Source: Pohlia nutans
Lineage: Eukaryota > Streptophyta > Bryopsida > Bryales > Mniaceae
Assembly (NCBI GenBank): GCA_022496805.1
Contig: CM040086.1
Span: 1,986,501 to 2,050,500 of the forward strand
Direction: 5' to 3'
Length of the DNA: 64,000 nt
Positions 1 to 12,729 of the stretch are shown here, in pieces (the first letter of the stretch is position 1; every line of letters begins with the position of its first letter). The notes beneath the pieces are model-generated. The model was not told where the DNA came from, ran no database searches, and saw only the letters and a list, made by a program, of their open reading frames with translations. A program made the position numbers and the translations under genes.

Positions 1-895
1 AAATATGCACACGCTCTTTTCAATATGTATATAATCTTTTTTTTTTCTTTTTGATTTTAATTTTTTCTCAAAGTAACCATATTTTTCAAATTCCATAATA
101 TAATCCAGATTTCATATTATTTTTTTCATACTCTCTTCTGTTGAATGTTTTTTTTTTAAAGTTTATTTTTTACTTTATCTTTACAACTAAAATGACTCCT
201 AAGTCTTTGTTTTCAGTTCATATGTTCCACGCTTAAAGTTATTAAATTGCGCTTTCAAAATCGTTATGATGCATTAACCCTTCATTTTGTTTCAAATTTA
301 GCCCTTAAGTTCATGAGCCATTTTCAAGGCGATTTGGAGCTAAATTGACCAAGTTAGAAGGATTTGCCTCTCAAACTAAGTTTATGAAGTCACTTGAAAA
401 AATAATCATAGGATCTTTTGGAAGGGTCCTTCTTTATTATATGTGTCAAGTGTTGTGTCATTCAAGTCAAAGATTGCAAAATTTAAATCAAAATGTAAAA
501 GAAGTATAGTATGTTTACTAAAACGACTTAGTGAAACTTCACTTTGTTTGCCTTTAGAACAAAGCTTTTGAAAACTTGGCATCCTATGCTAATTCTCTTT
601 GTTACAAGCTAGTCGTTCATAAATACAAAGCCCATATTTTTTGGACCTATACAAATTGAGTTACTAGCCTTAAAATAAAAGTCACATAAAATTGAGGATT
701 TTGAGAGTGTGAGGGAAATTTATAATTCAAGAGAAATTAGTGCCAAATTTGAAAAATTCAAGACAATTGATTGAAAATATACATGAATTGACATATGTTT
801 GCAAAAAAATAATAGAAAAATGGTAAAATCCCAATCAAATACATGCATTCAAATTAAAACTTGTACCCATAGCTTAGGCAGGTGTGGAAAAAGAT
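1..895. other. AT-rich intergenic DNA
   Basis: I see no coding region, RNA gene or clear repeat here. A phrase beginning TTAACCCTTCATT near 274 vaguely resembles the TTAA-type ends found elsewhere in the window, but no partner end is evident. Confidence 0.6.
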
Positions 896-1260
896 TGGGT
901 AGTACTAAAATACTTAAGGCCAACTAACCCAAAAAAAAAGAATCCTAAGGGCCCAATTCAAGGAGCCCATGGGAACGTTAAGGGTCGTCATAATTGCCTC
1001 CATTTAATTGCACATGTCAACTAATTGGAATTTCAATCCCCCACCAAGTCCTAATTTCTTCCATGCTATCCCATGTGCCACCCAAGGATATAAACAATCA
1101 CCCACACTCGAACATCCAAATTTCGACCAATGACAACCTTCTACAAAGCAGACAAAGCGTGAAGAAAAATTATTTATTTGAAAGATGGGCCAACCAGCTC
1201 AGTCACTAACATCACTAATTGACTTAACTAACTTTTGTTCTGCATTGGCGGCTAATCTCG

Positions 1261-1650
1261 AGTACTGTCAAAAATCTAATCATCTTTACCTACCCAAAAC
1301 TTTGCCAACTAATTGAGTCACTAACGCCACTAATTGAATTGACTAACTTTTGTTCCCGGGTACTGTCAGAAATCTAATCATCTTCACCTACCCAAAACTT
1401 TGCCAACTAACTGAGTCATTAACGTCACTAATTGAATTGACTAACTTTTGTTCCACATTGGCAGCTAATCTAGGGTTCTCACAGAAACCTAATCATTTTC
1501 ACCTACCCAAAACTTCACCAGTTGTCGAGTTGTCGGGTTCTGACAGAAACCTAATCATCTTCACCTACCCAAAACTTCACCAGTTGTCGAGTTGTCGGGT
1601 TTTGACAAAACCTTGTTCATCTTCACCTACCCAAACCTTCACCACTTGTC
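1261..1650 (+). repeat. Degenerate tandem array inside R1
   Basis: The phrase 'taatcatcttcacctaccca' recurs about five times, with a spacing of roughly 65-115 bp, interleaved with 'gttgtcgagttgtcggg'. The same array is in the second R1 copy (about 26430-26715). It belongs to the repeat and does not look like a gene. Confidence 0.65.
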
Positions 1651-2316
1651 GACTCATTGGCTAAACCTACCTTGTCTGTGAGCTTCCCATTCCAGCACCA
1701 TGACCACTCAACCTTTGGGATTTATTTATAAATTCCTCGCATGTCCCACAACAAATGTTGGGCGATATTTGTTATAATGAAGCTAAATTTCTATGTGTAA
1801 AATGAAAATTGATATCAACATCTAAGAGATCAAAATCATAATGATTAATCATTTGTTGATTTTTCTTTCAATTCATATATTGCAATTTGAAAGTTTTCAT
1901 GATTTTTATGTGCAGCCATAATTGTTCATAAACCTCCACTTTGTTTTCAATCCATATGTAGTAACTTTAATGTATTAAAAGATTTAATGTCGAGCCTTGA
2001 AAATTGTAACAACTCATCAATCCAACGATTTATTTTCAATTCAAATCTTAAACTTTTCACATGTTAAAATAAAATTGATCTTGTTTTCAATAATAGAAAG
2101 TTGAACATCCATTTATTAAAAGTGAGTTTAACTTTAACTATATATTAGATGAAAGTAAATGTCAACATTTAAAAACGATAATGATTCATCAACCACCCAC
2201 TTTGCTTTCAATTCAAATATAAAAAATTTCGGCTCTTAAAAGAAAGCTAAAATTGTACAAATTAATTGAAAGTTGACGACACTTCATAAATATTAGATTT
2301 ATTTGCTTTTTTTTAA

Positions 2317-2725
2317 TGATGTTTACTTACTTTTTTTATCATACGATTGTTTGTTTGCTGACATTTGTGTCTTTTTTAATTATGTTTACCCACTTTGTTT
2401 GTTATAGGGTTGATTGTTTGTTTGCAAACAAACGTCTCTTGTTTAATGACGTCTATTTACTTTTTATTATTTTTCATACAATTTTTTGTTTGTTGACAGA
2501 CGTCTTTTTTTAATGTGTTTACTTACTTTGTTTGTTTGTCATACTCTAGATTTTTTTTTGGTGACAGATGTCTCTTGTTCAATGGTGTTTACCTACCTTT
2601 TCATCTATGATAAGATTTTTTGTTTGCTAAGAAATGTCTTTTATATAATGGTGTTCACCTACTTTGTTTTTTTTTCATAAGATTGTTTGTTTGTTGACAA
2701 ATATCTCTTCTTTAACAATGTTCAC
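2317..2725 (+). repeat. Imperfect ~80-bp minisatellite
   Basis: About five to six diverged copies of a unit containing 'gtttacttactttgtttg' followed by 'ttgacagacgtctctt'. It is absent at the corresponding place of the second R1 copy, so it expanded in, or was inserted into, this copy only. The short hydrophobic reading frames across it are an effect of T-rich repeats. Confidence 0.65.
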
Positions 2726-3689
2726 AGACAAAGTAGGTAATTCTCGTAAATATTAATATTCATTTTATCAAGATAGGTTGGATTATTTACACAGCAAGTG
2801 TATTGTGGTCATTAATATTCATAACAGAGAACCATTATGATCCATCAATCCCCAACTTCCTTTTCAATTTACATGTCGTAAATTTTATCAGGTGAAAAAT
2901 GTGTAACTTTTTTGTGTTAAATGAAGTTAATGATTGACACTCATATAATGAGTGTATGTTCTACCCTCTTCATCCATCCACAACTTGGGGTCTTCATGCA
3001 CAAAAGGAATGAGTATGAAAGGATGAATGCACACATGCAAGTCACCCAAGTTTCCACATCTCAATAAAGATGGGTAGCTACTGATGGGCTATAGACCATG
3101 GATGATGATGAAGCATATGTTTGACATTCTCCTTAATAGGGCAAGGCAAAGGTAGCACTACCTATTGAACGTTATATTAATACTTTCAAAACTACTACGA
3201 TTTATTAGTCTCTAACTTTGTTTGTCAAAATGAAAATTTTGAAGTTTAAAATTTCCATATAAAACAAGTTAATGTTTTAAAGATTGGTTTAAAAATCATG
3301 TTTATGAACTAAACATACAATATCTATAGAAAGGTCACATTGTGACATACTACATTTAAATGAATTGTACCATGCAAATTCATTGTTCCCTATTTGTAAA
3401 GTAACTAGTTCATCACATCACAAAATAAAAATTAATATAATTTGTTGTACTTTTATTATATATCTTTGCTTTATGAATTTTTATAATGTTAGAAATTTAA
3501 AACTTGTTCAAAAAATAACAACCACCAAATTTTGGAATGTAAAATGATTAATATTTATATGTAAGGACCGATTTTAACAAATCCAGCTAGTTTATAGACC
3601 CAATTTTAGTTTCTTTTGTTGCAACTAGATTTTATAAATAATTTAACACCTATTTGAACATTATATATATATATATATATGTATATCTA

Positions 3690-3860
3690 TTATATTAAAT
3701 GCAAAGTGTCACGACCCTTATGTCACAAAATCCGTCACGTTTTCATCCAAGTCTTCCATCCATCACTTATCATCCAAGTCGTCCATCCATCACTTATCAT
3801 CCAATATCTCATCATATACCATTTTCATTCATTTTCCTGTTTTGTAAAACTATTTTCATC
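3690..3860 (+). repeat. Dispersed repeat R2, copy 1
   Basis: It matches 51275-51440 in the same orientation through 'tatgtcacaaaatcc', 'cacgttttcat', 'caagtcttccatcc' and 'atataccattttc'. Inside it, a 27-bp unit ('atccaagtcttccatccatc' and the next 7 bases) is repeated twice in tandem at about 3745-3798, with one substitution. Function and class are unknown. Confidence 0.6.
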
Positions 3861-5562
3861 ATACTCAAATTTTTTCAATTTCTTTTGATCAACAGTCTTT
3901 GCAATGGAGTCCATGTTTCTTATCATGTTTATTTAGTTTTTTTGTTGCATTGCAACAAGAGATTTGCTAGTATATATGTATATATATATACATGAAAATT
4001 CACTACTATAGGTCATTTTTTAATATTATTTTCCTAAACTCAATATTACTCTATTTCTTAATATTTGTTCATTAAAAAGTTGATGGAATACATGATATCT
4101 TTTCAAAGACATCATTCCAACATTTCAACATTTAACAACCTGTGAGCTAAGGTTTTATTTTCATACTAAAATTCATTCAAAATATTGGTGTACGTTGATT
4201 AGAATGAAACATGTATATATGGGCATTTGTTTTAAAATTTAAAAATATCTCATTAATTCAAAATTCAATTATGATAAATTGTAACAATATAACAACCATT
4301 TTTTTAATACTTCAAATGTTTATATTAAAAGCTCTACTCTTAACCATAGACAAAGATAATGAGAGAGATATACTCAATTCTATCTCTTTCTTTTATTAAG
4401 TTTTTTTAATTCTACTTAGATATATTTTCACATAATACAAAATGTGTAGGAACTAATTATATGTATTCTATTGCCTTTAAACTATACACTCTTGATTCCT
4501 TAAGGTTTCACATGGTGTTTCAACTACCTCCTTTCTATAGAAGTTTAGCTTCTTTATCCTCTTCTAAACCCAACATTCATATTTTGAACGTTCTTGAGAT
4601 AACTGCAACTTTGAAGATTTGTGGCTTTTCAATAAAACTTTTGCGGTTAGATTCCTTTACAAGTCTAATTTTGGTGAAAATCATTTCAAATCAATCCAAG
4701 ATGTAATGAAGTTTTTGGAATCATTTTAGTACACAGGGTTCAATCTTAGTTCACCAAAGTACATTTGGATGCATGCAACTTTGGGGGCTTTTTTCTCCGT
4801 CATTCAATGTTCATTTTCAAAAAAATGATTGAATTAAATTCCTCTTAAAGTCTAGTAATCATGGAAAAATTCATATCTATTAAAGTTGTTCAAAATGTTT
4901 GGAAATCCGTTTCGGGCACAAGTTAAATTTTGGGCACTTTTTTCTTTTTAGAATTGGGTTCCCTTCTTCAGCTACTTTTGACATTTCAAAGCCATTTTCA
5001 ACACATCAAACATAATTATTAAAAAAAATTATACCAATGTCTTTATATGATGATTTTGAACCACTTTTTAGTTTAAGGTTTTTTCATTTGTCTAAGTAGT
5101 TTTAGAAATAGAATTTCAATGCACAATTGCATAATTGCTAAAGAACTTTAAACATCTAAACCTATGGCTTAATTCTATTTAATTATTTTAGCTAATTTCT
5201 TATTGGAAACAATAAGATTGTTAATTTTAATTTATTTTCCATGCTAGCAATCTCTGAAAATGCCTTATGCTATTCCAACATTCTTTAGAGCACTTCCAAA
5301 CTCAAATTCTTTTATAGCTTTCAAGTCCAACACCAAAGTATTCTACTATTGTATAGAGTAATAGCTTTGAGGATATATACAACTATTCTTTATCCAATTT
5401 TTTAAAATAGTTACATTTTGAACTACAATTCTTCATTTTTAAAGATTTATAATGTCATGGTTACACTATGATCCCAAAATTGGTTGCTATTGTGTTTGGA
5501 AATGACGGCGGAAGAGCCGGTAATCAGAAATTGTGAGGGGTCCAAGTATCAAAGGAAAGATT

Positions 5563-5569
5563 TTGATTA

Positions 5570-5604
<35 letters not shown>

Positions 5605-5652
5605 GTTGTTGTTGTTGTTTTTTTTTGTTTTTTTTGGAGGGGGAGGGGGGGT
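5563..5652 (+). repeat. (TAA)n/(TTA)n/(TTG)n microsatellite plus G-rich run
   Basis: TAA repeats switch to TTA and then TTG repeats, giving a self-complementary centre. A T-tract follows, then a G-rich run at 5636-5652 with three G blocks separated by single A residues. The G run could fold, but three blocks are fewer than a standard G-quadruplex needs unless the longest block is split. Confidence 0.8.
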
Positions 5653-7295
5653 CATTGTATTAAGGGATGAGCTCCATCACTCTTAGGACAATAATGAGTT
5701 GTTGACTTTTCAACGTTAACGTGCCTCGATTCTATTAGCAACAATAATATAGCTCGATCCCATCATCAACAATATCACAAGTTGCAATTTATATCCTTCT
5801 CTCCTTTCAACTTGCATCCTATGTCCTTGGATTATGAAGATCAAAGGTTGTGATTGAAAAGTGAACAACCGCTATTCTATGATAACTTATTCACCACTAT
5901 TGCAGCTTGTCGGTTGTCAAATACAAACGAGACATAACAGATGAAACCCTAATCATCAAGACAAAAGAAAACTATGTTGCACTCCATTGCTGAATTCACC
6001 CCATTGCTGAATTCACCCCATCGTGCCATCACTCTTCCTCTGTTCTTTTTTGTTTTTAATTCTCGGCAGGCGAAAGAACTGAAGGTGATCGCTAAAAGGA
6101 GTGAAAGTGTCGCCAAAGGGAGTAAAGGTGACACCAAAGCTCACTGAAGAGCAAGAGACGAAGTGCGAGATAAAGGTAGGCATAAGTGAAGAGTTGAATG
6201 TAGTGTTCAGTGAAGAGTAGAAGGTGGCACCGAGCAAAGAACAAGAGTGTCAGGGTGGCAGGAGCGAAGGCCAAGACTGCATGTGCGTATTGTCATTGTG
6301 CCATTGCTATTTTTTTAATTTTTTTTGGTTCTCAGTAGATGGTGGAGCTGAAGGCAGTCCTCCAACAAACTAAAGGAACCAAAAGGGACTGAAGGTCCAA
6401 GATTGCATGCGCAAAAGTGGTGAAGCTAACGGATTTGAAGGCGTAGCTACGTAGAGCAATAGAGCAAGAGTGGCAAATAGTCAAAATAGAAGAAAAAAAA
6501 TGATATAATGAGCGAGATTGCGTGAAATCACGTTTTGGCACGTAACATATAATTTGAGCAAGTGACATATAGTTTGAGCAATGGTGGCAATGATATAGAT
6601 GGCTATGTTTTGATTTGTGGCGATCAGGATTGAGCAATGGTAATGCATGTCTAAGAGTTCATGTTTTGTGAACCTTAGTTTTGCCGTTGTTTTTCTATCT
6701 ATTGTATTGTCTAAAGAACTTTTGTTGCTACAACATTGAATTTCTAAAGTTGTGTTACCGAGTTGAGTTATATTGTTGAGATGCACAGGTTCATGGAAAA
6801 AGTTTATATTGCTTATTGAGATTATCTTCATTTTGTTCCAAATCGAATTTCTCATATTTTTAAGATTTTGTTGTCATAGTGGTGCTTAGTATTGCAGGTC
6901 TCATTAAGAATTGCGCAGATTTCGTTTGTTCTAGTGTATTCAATTTGGATTGTGTTCATCTAGCTCTAGGGTTTTTGGGATGGTAGTGATATGTTTCACT
7001 TATGTTAATTATTCAAGCATTGCTTCTTGAAACAATCTACATGAGTCATCATTTTATAAGTACAAATTAGCTGGTACAATTTGAGGATTTTCTTGATTTT
7101 TTTAATTGGTTTTGGAAGCTCCGTAGGATTAACACGTGGACCTTGCATCATCTTGAATTAATCAATTAATGCGGTACCAAAAGCATCCAAAATACCTCTA
7201 ATGATACTATGACTATGACCCCTATACTCTGTTTGAAGTCTTTAGTGACTATATGAGGACACGTAAAATACATTATTTATTTTTATTTTATTTCA

Positions 7296-7537
7296 ACAAC
7301 TCTAATTTTTAAACCACTTGCCTGAAACCGCACCCAAAATCTCTTTTAAATTCCATTTTAAGCGTGATTCTATTTTAAATTTGCTTTGGGTCTATTCTAA
7401 AGAAGTGTAGATCTCTCTAAAATACTTAGTTTAGCATTTTAAAAACCCCATTTGGTGCAATGGAGTAGAAGTTATGAGCAAGATTCTTCAAAAATAAAAC
7501 CAAGCCCGTGGGGCTGGCATTGTCGTTTAAGGGTTAA
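7296..7537 (+). mobile_element. piggyBac-like MITE, family A (degenerate left end)
   Basis: It is homologous over its length to 31086-31327 and 48325-48567 ('cacccaaaatctctttta', 'ttctattctaaa', 'agaagttatgagca'). The right end is intact: a palindrome with arms CAAGCCC/GGGCT(T)G, then GTCGTTTAAGGG and TTAA at 7534-7537. The left TTAACCC end is eroded, so the start is approximate. Assignment to a piggyBac-like type rests on the TTAA and GGG terminus shared with the intact copies. There is no coding capacity. Confidence 0.7.
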
Positions 7538-7584
7538 AGGATCAAATGTGTTATGTTTAAGGGTTAAAGGATCAAATGTGTTCT
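7525..7584 (+). repeat. 30-bp tandem duplication spanning a MITE end
   Basis: Two 30-bp units, each starting GTTTAAGGGTTAAAGG, follow directly on one another and differ only in the last bases. The unit contains the last 13 bp of the family A element plus flanking DNA, so the duplication spans the element/host junction. Comparable duplications occur at 23779-23914 and 60309-60362. Confidence 0.85.
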
Positions 7585-10500
7585 GTTCCTAAAACTCACG
7601 AAAACTACTATTTATAATGCATTGAGCCAAATAATATTTAAACATGTATTTCTCATATTTAATTGTTTGATCTTGTACAAAAATAGTATGTAAACATGGG
7701 GAAACATTTCAACAACTTTGAGCGTATAGATTGTGAGATATTAGTGTTTGAAGGAATTTTAAAATAAATAAAATTAAATCATGCCAAAATAGGTCAACAT
7801 GCTTTGAATCCTCTTAACTTAATATTTTGTACCACAGGACATAAGTACTTAATTCTTTATGTTAAAGAATCAAATTGCGAATCAAAGTACATTTTATTTT
7901 TTTAAATCAAGTTGATTTTCATTCTTTGAATTTCTTTTTTATATAAAAGTAGGTACAAGAGGAAAGGAAAAACTAAATCATATGTAGTTCTACCATGGAG
8001 TTGAAACATATCAATCTTGATAGTAAGAATGTTGCAACATACAATCTAAACCTTATGTACTTTTCTTTGCAAGTTCTTTTGAAATTTGAGTTTAAGCACA
8101 AATCACATTTATGTAAAAGTTGTAAAATATTAAAAACAATAAATAAATCTACGTTGATTTCTACAAGTTTGTAAAATTTGAAATCAGAATAATAAGTGAA
8201 TTAAAAAAGTCAGTGATTTTTTATAAAGTCATAATTATTTAATCCATGATATTTTAGTTTTTTTAGCAAAATGCACTAAGAAAAATGATGTCTAAATAAT
8301 GATTAAGCCTTAAAAATACTTCATATATACAATTATAAAATCATAACCAAAATTACCATTATACAGTTTGTGTTTTTTTGTGTGTATTTTTTATTAATTA
8401 AACATTTGTGGAAAAGAAATTTGAACATAGTTTATGGCATGTTATATTTAGTATCATCGAGTGGAATTTTGATATATTTTATTATTTTATAATGCCCCTT
8501 GGTAGATTTATCTCGAGGGGGTGAGTATCGGAATTTTAGAAGACCACATGAGATAAAAAAAAAATAGGGTCAATTTAATTTGTTTAGGGTAAAATTTATA
8601 ACTTTGTTAAATCTACCATAGCACTAGAAATGATTTATACAAGGTGGTGGATAATTCCTTCATTTTAGTAATAAGTAGGAAAAAATATATATCTATCTAT
8701 CTATCTTCTATGTATCTATTTAGGAAAAAATAGGGTCATAAACATAGGATCTCTTAAAAAGTGTGTAGTAGGATCAGTAGAATAATTATGGGTTTGGCTA
8801 CTTGAATGAAGAAGTTTGTAGTTTTGGTCCAAATTTGAATCACGCACGTTGGTATCGAAGGAAATGACGTGGGATCTTTTTGGAGGAAAGAATGTGTTGG
8901 CACTCCTCTATGGCCGTTGAGTTTTGAAACGGCACTGAACATGTGGGAACTTGTTGAATGCTTAGAACCTAACAACCTCCACCGTCACCCTCAACCACTT
9001 CCTGCGATCGGTTTTGGTTTTCTCACAACCTCACTACTTCACTCCTCAATTGCCAAGCTCACATTTTTTTTGAGCATTTTCTAGGTTTTCTTTTATGTAG
9101 ATTGATGTTGCAGAGTGGCCTCTTCTTTTGCAATGTTTTCCGCATGTATTTGGTTTAGGGTTTAGCTTTCATGGTTTGTCCCTTCTTTGTTGGTTTTGTG
9201 ATTAATAATTTGCTCAAGTTTAGGTAGAGCAATTTCAAGGTAAGGCTTGCTTAGAATTTGGATAAGCATAGACGGTTAGGTGAAGCATGGAGTTTGGTTT
9301 CGCAATGCTATAGTATTCCATTCACTATTTGGTACTTGTACGATTTATAAAAAGAATATTGTGCCAAAAATTAGCTTCTTTAAACAATTACAAATAAATA
9401 TAGGGTGCTAAAAAACCACTGAGAGGTGCATAAATATCCCCTCAGTAAATACCTCATTATCGCACGCGATTACAGAATGTAAGGGGGTGTGATCGCCTTG
9501 AAGATTTTATATCATTTTATAATCTCAATCATTTTAAGATTGAAATCAAAGAGCATATATTTCTTTTTAAGTTTATAGTTTTGGTGGTTGGAGAGTGTTA
9601 CTAAAAGGAATTTTCAAAATTAAAAAATTTACTAATAAAAAAATTTGCACCATATTCCATTTTATTTTAAACTAACATATACATATCTTTTGTGTTCTTT
9701 AAAATATTTTTGAAATTATTACCATTTCATTATGATAGTCACGACTATTATGACCATTATTCAAATCCACTAATTTAATGAGAATATTAAGTTGTTACTT
9801 TTTTATTTTATTCTACACATGTTCACAACATCATTTTGTTGGAATATCATTTTTTTGAATGTTCAATCACTCTACTATGTGACGAAAACGTCTCATAATA
9901 TTTCTTTCCATTATGCAGATGCAACAAATGTTTCTTAGCGCTTTAATTTGCAAAATATTAGGCATCAAGATTGCAAAGTCGTTTTCAACATAGATATTGA
10001 ACACATGGAGGGCGTGTCATTTCAACACCAATAGATGAAACGGTATTTGGTTACCAAAGAATAATGCCAGTATATGGTATTCAAGGCCCATATCAAATAC
10101 TATTCCTTGATGACCAAATATAACTTTTTCTACTATTTTTAGTCCAAAATGAAGATGTTGCAATTCTAACAAATTAGTTAGCGGAATCGTAATGTAATCA
10201 CCTTGAGTTGGATCATGTCATAATGAACATACAAGGATGCTTCATAAATTTGGACAAATCACATGAATACTCATATTAGACAGAGAATGTATTCAAGCCA
10301 AGTTCGAAAAACCTTCCATCTCATTCTGACAATAATTTCCAACTTTGTATTTTTGAGAAATTCCATATACATTTACGTCATTGAAATGAATAATTCAAAA
10401 ATGCTCACAATTTTTTTTATAATGAGAATTAGTTTGGAAACTAAATCTTATCTTACTAATTCTTATATCTTGAAAAGAGAACATTGTACAACATGCAAAT

Positions 10501-10929
10501 ATCTTCTTTAATATCAGGAAACCCAAAACTCGTATTTTTGCTAATGAGCACAATTACTATCATCAAATTCTTGTTGACAATCAACCTTTAAACATCAAAA
10601 AATCCTACTGGTTTGTTTTGAGAATGATAAAAAAAAATTTAAAAATTTAAAAAAAATCTCAACCAAAATTGAAATGCATCGGCGCTTTGGAAAGGTGATG
10701 AAAAAGCAAGGCTAATTTGAGCAAATACGCATGTTTTAATAAATTGTACATTCCAAAAAAATTGAAAAGAGAATTGGTGAAGAGGGAGGAGAGGGAGTCT
10801 CCAAGAGATCACTAGCATGTATTTAGTGTAACTATGTGCGTTAAGAGGGTATTTCAATGGGGGCTCTCACATAAATTCAATATTTGAGGTATGTTATAAA
10901 TAGACTCTTGAATTGTTTCTTACTTGAAT
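7585..10929. other. AT-rich intergenic DNA
   Basis: No gene supported. A short (TATC)n tract at about 8691-8706 resembles the tail of the SINE-like repeat but lacks its body. Small reading frames on both strands at 8754-9084 overlap each other and have no recognisable domain. Confidence 0.55.
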
Positions 10930-11269
10930 TTAACCCCTAAACGTCCCAACGTTCAAAAATTGAATCACAAACAGATTTAGGGCCTTGCAACTTTATCATA
11001 CAATTTTGGATGACTTTCATCCAAGTCACCTTTGTAAGACTATTAAATTCTCTACCAATTACAAAAGTTCTCTTGTGATGAGGAGTTGTTGATAATATTA
11101 AGGAGGCCTCCAACTGCAAGTATGTCAAATTTGTTGGGTAGATTTTATGCTTACAATGGTCCTTTCATGTACATCTCATGTACATTTGAGCCATGCTAAT
11201 ATCTATCTTTGAGACTAGCATGCTAATAGCTATCTTTGAGCCATGCTAATATCTATGTTTAAGGGTTAA
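10930..11269 (+). mobile_element. piggyBac-like MITE, family B
   Basis: Bounded by TTAA at 10930-10933 and 11266-11269. The left end reads TTAACCCCTAAACGTCCCAA; the right end is GTTTAAGGGTTAA. The interior matches 59173-59473 in reverse complement ('ggaggcctc', 'tctaccaatt', 'ttaatattatc'). Near the right end a roughly 30-bp motif ('gccatgctaatatctat') is repeated about three times. Non-coding and about 340 bp. Confidence 0.8.
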
Positions 11270-11670
11270 AATGTCTTGTATTACATATAAATTTTTATAA
11301 TTAGGTAGAATCTTTCTGTCTAATGAATAAAAAGATCCTATAGTTTAACTCACATGGTTTCCTACTTTTTGCATAGTGACCTCTTTGAAGAGGAAGTCGG
11401 GTAGCTTGAGATCTTGATGGATACGAGAGTTGCTAGCATTGTTCAACGGTATTATTTTTATTATATATATATTTGTATATTTATTATTTATTATTTTAAT
11501 AAAATTTAAATACAAAAATGCAAAGCTCAATGCAGTTCCAAAATCTCATTGTATTTTTTAAATTTGTTTTTGGAATGACATTGTTCACTCCATTCACTGT
11601 TCATAGAGGATTTGAAGAATTCTCATTAGTTGTTCACGTTGCTCAATGACCTACTGCTAGGACAGCTCTC

Positions 11671-11903
11671 TTAACCCCTAAACGTCTGAATATGCCGTAG
11701 CGGCCAGTAGAATACGGTGTATTTTGTTTGTATTTGGAATAAATCCACACTTTTAATGGGTTTGAGTTCATAAGAGAAGTTGAAATTTAAATCAATGCGG
11801 TTCTAATGAGCTCTTAAGATCCCATTTTAAAGTTTCTTGTTGGTAGAAAATCTCAATTATACAACAACGTATATACTATCCCCATGGGACGTTTAAGGGT
11901 TAA
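11671..11903 (+). mobile_element. piggyBac-like MITE, family A2
   Basis: TTAA at 11671-11674 and 11900-11903. The ends TTAACCCCTAAACGTC and GACGTTTAAGGGTTAA are complementary apart from one base. Next to the right end is the perfect palindrome CCCATGGG; near the left end is GCCG-tag-CGGC. A second copy at 58954-59176 shares the interior ('ttgtatttggaat', 'atactatccccatggg'). Only 53 bp beyond it, GACGTTTAAAGGTTAA (11944-11959) looks like another right end whose partner I could not identify. Confidence 0.85.
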
Positions 11904-11959
11904 TTTAATTTATTCCTTTGGACTGCATGTCTAAGACCTTCTTGACGTTTAAAGGTTAA

Positions 11960-12427
11960 AATAAATTTCAACACACTAGCATTTGGATAGTGTACATGCA
12001 AAAGTTATAGATGATATTCCTAAATGAAATTGTTTTTTTCAACATATTGATTGTATAACATGGTATAGTAGGAGAAATGCTTTTACTAAATGCAAAGATA
12101 CGTTTGGTCCTCCATATCTATTGCCTCTTTGTAAGTAAAAACCCTCTAGGAATGTGTTACAAAAATATATTAAATGTTGAGTGTTACTTAATGTTATTAA
12201 TACTTACTTTTTGATTTTTTAATATTAATTTCACTTGTCTAGTCTTCACATTTATATTTTTATCAAATTTCAACTTGATTTTTTATTTAACATGCTTGAT
12301 TTTAATTTGTTATGCATGTTAAATTTTTTTTGGAATTCACAACGCACAAGTGTTATTTATAAATATTCATTTTTCAAATATAACAACTCTATATACGTTA
12401 CTACTTTATATGTATTATTGTTTGGTG
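11960..12427. other. AT-rich intergenic DNA
   Basis: Nothing recognisable; a small reading frame at 12235-12447 is phenylalanine/asparagine-rich low-complexity translation that runs into the adjacent SINE-like repeat. Confidence 0.5.
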
Positions 12428-12560
12428 TCTATTCTCGAAAGAGGTGAGTAGTCTTGTACCAATGGCCCTTTGTCCGGTGGGCACTGGCTCATTGTCAAGA
12501 CGAACATACACTTTATTCACGCCGGCCTCGAAAAAGGACCGGAGTTCATATCTATCTATT
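12428..12560 (+). mobile_element. SINE-like retroposon with (TATC)n tail, copy 1
   Basis: This ~130-bp unit is shared with 52476-52609 (same strand) and 29338-29450 (opposite strand); shorter 3' pieces are at 50878-50945 and about 21518-21550. Conserved blocks are 'tagtcttg', 'ctttgtccggtgggcact', 'acactttattcacgccggcc' and a 3' end 'ggagtt...tatctatctat'. The small size, variable 5' truncation and simple-repeat 3' tail fit a SINE. I could not find a tRNA-type A/B box, so it could also be the 3' end of a LINE. Confidence 0.6.
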
Positions 12561-12591
12561 ATTGTTTGAACTACTTCGAAGGAATACCATA

Positions 12592-12729
12592 GGTGGAGGG
12601 CAAGGTCAATACATTGATGCTAAGTAATTAATTAAAATTAAAAATTTATTAGTTTTGATAGATGGAGGGCAAGGTCAATACATTGATGCTAAGTAATTAG
12701 TTAAAATTAAAAATTTATCAGCTTTGATA
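12592..12729 (+). repeat. 69-bp tandem duplication
   Basis: Two 69-bp units starting 'tggagggcaaggtcaataca' differ at only a few positions (for example attaa/attag), so the duplication is recent. It lies just 3' of the SINE-like repeat. Confidence 0.9.

Larger units (their letters stand above)
896..3270 (+). repeat. Dispersed multi-kb repeat R1, copy 1
   Basis: This stretch is collinear, in the same orientation, with 26078-27720, and its start is repeated once more near 25385. Shared landmarks in order are the phrase around 'aaggccaactaaccc' (about 920), 'tcataattgcctccattt' (about 989), a TATA-like 'ggatataaacaatc' (about 1086), the 'cttcacctacccaaaac' array, 'gaagctaaatttcta' (about 1780), and 'cttcatccatccac' (about 2970). 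It has no recognisable coding content. The TATA-like element upstream of a conserved block would fit an LTR or other promoter-bearing element, but no LTR ends, primer-binding site or protein domain could be identified, so the class is open. Relative to copy 2 it carries an extra minisatellite at 2317-2725. Confidence 0.7.
3271..7295. other. AT-rich intergenic DNA
   Basis: No gene is supported over these 4 kb. Contents that can be named are a dispersed repeat at 3690-3860, a microsatellite at 5563-5618, and a locally GC-richer patch at 5940-6480. That patch contains a short tandem duplication of 'ccattgctgaattcacc' (about 5986-6019). Its reading frames are short, overlap each other and show no recognisable domain. 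Confidence 0.5.
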
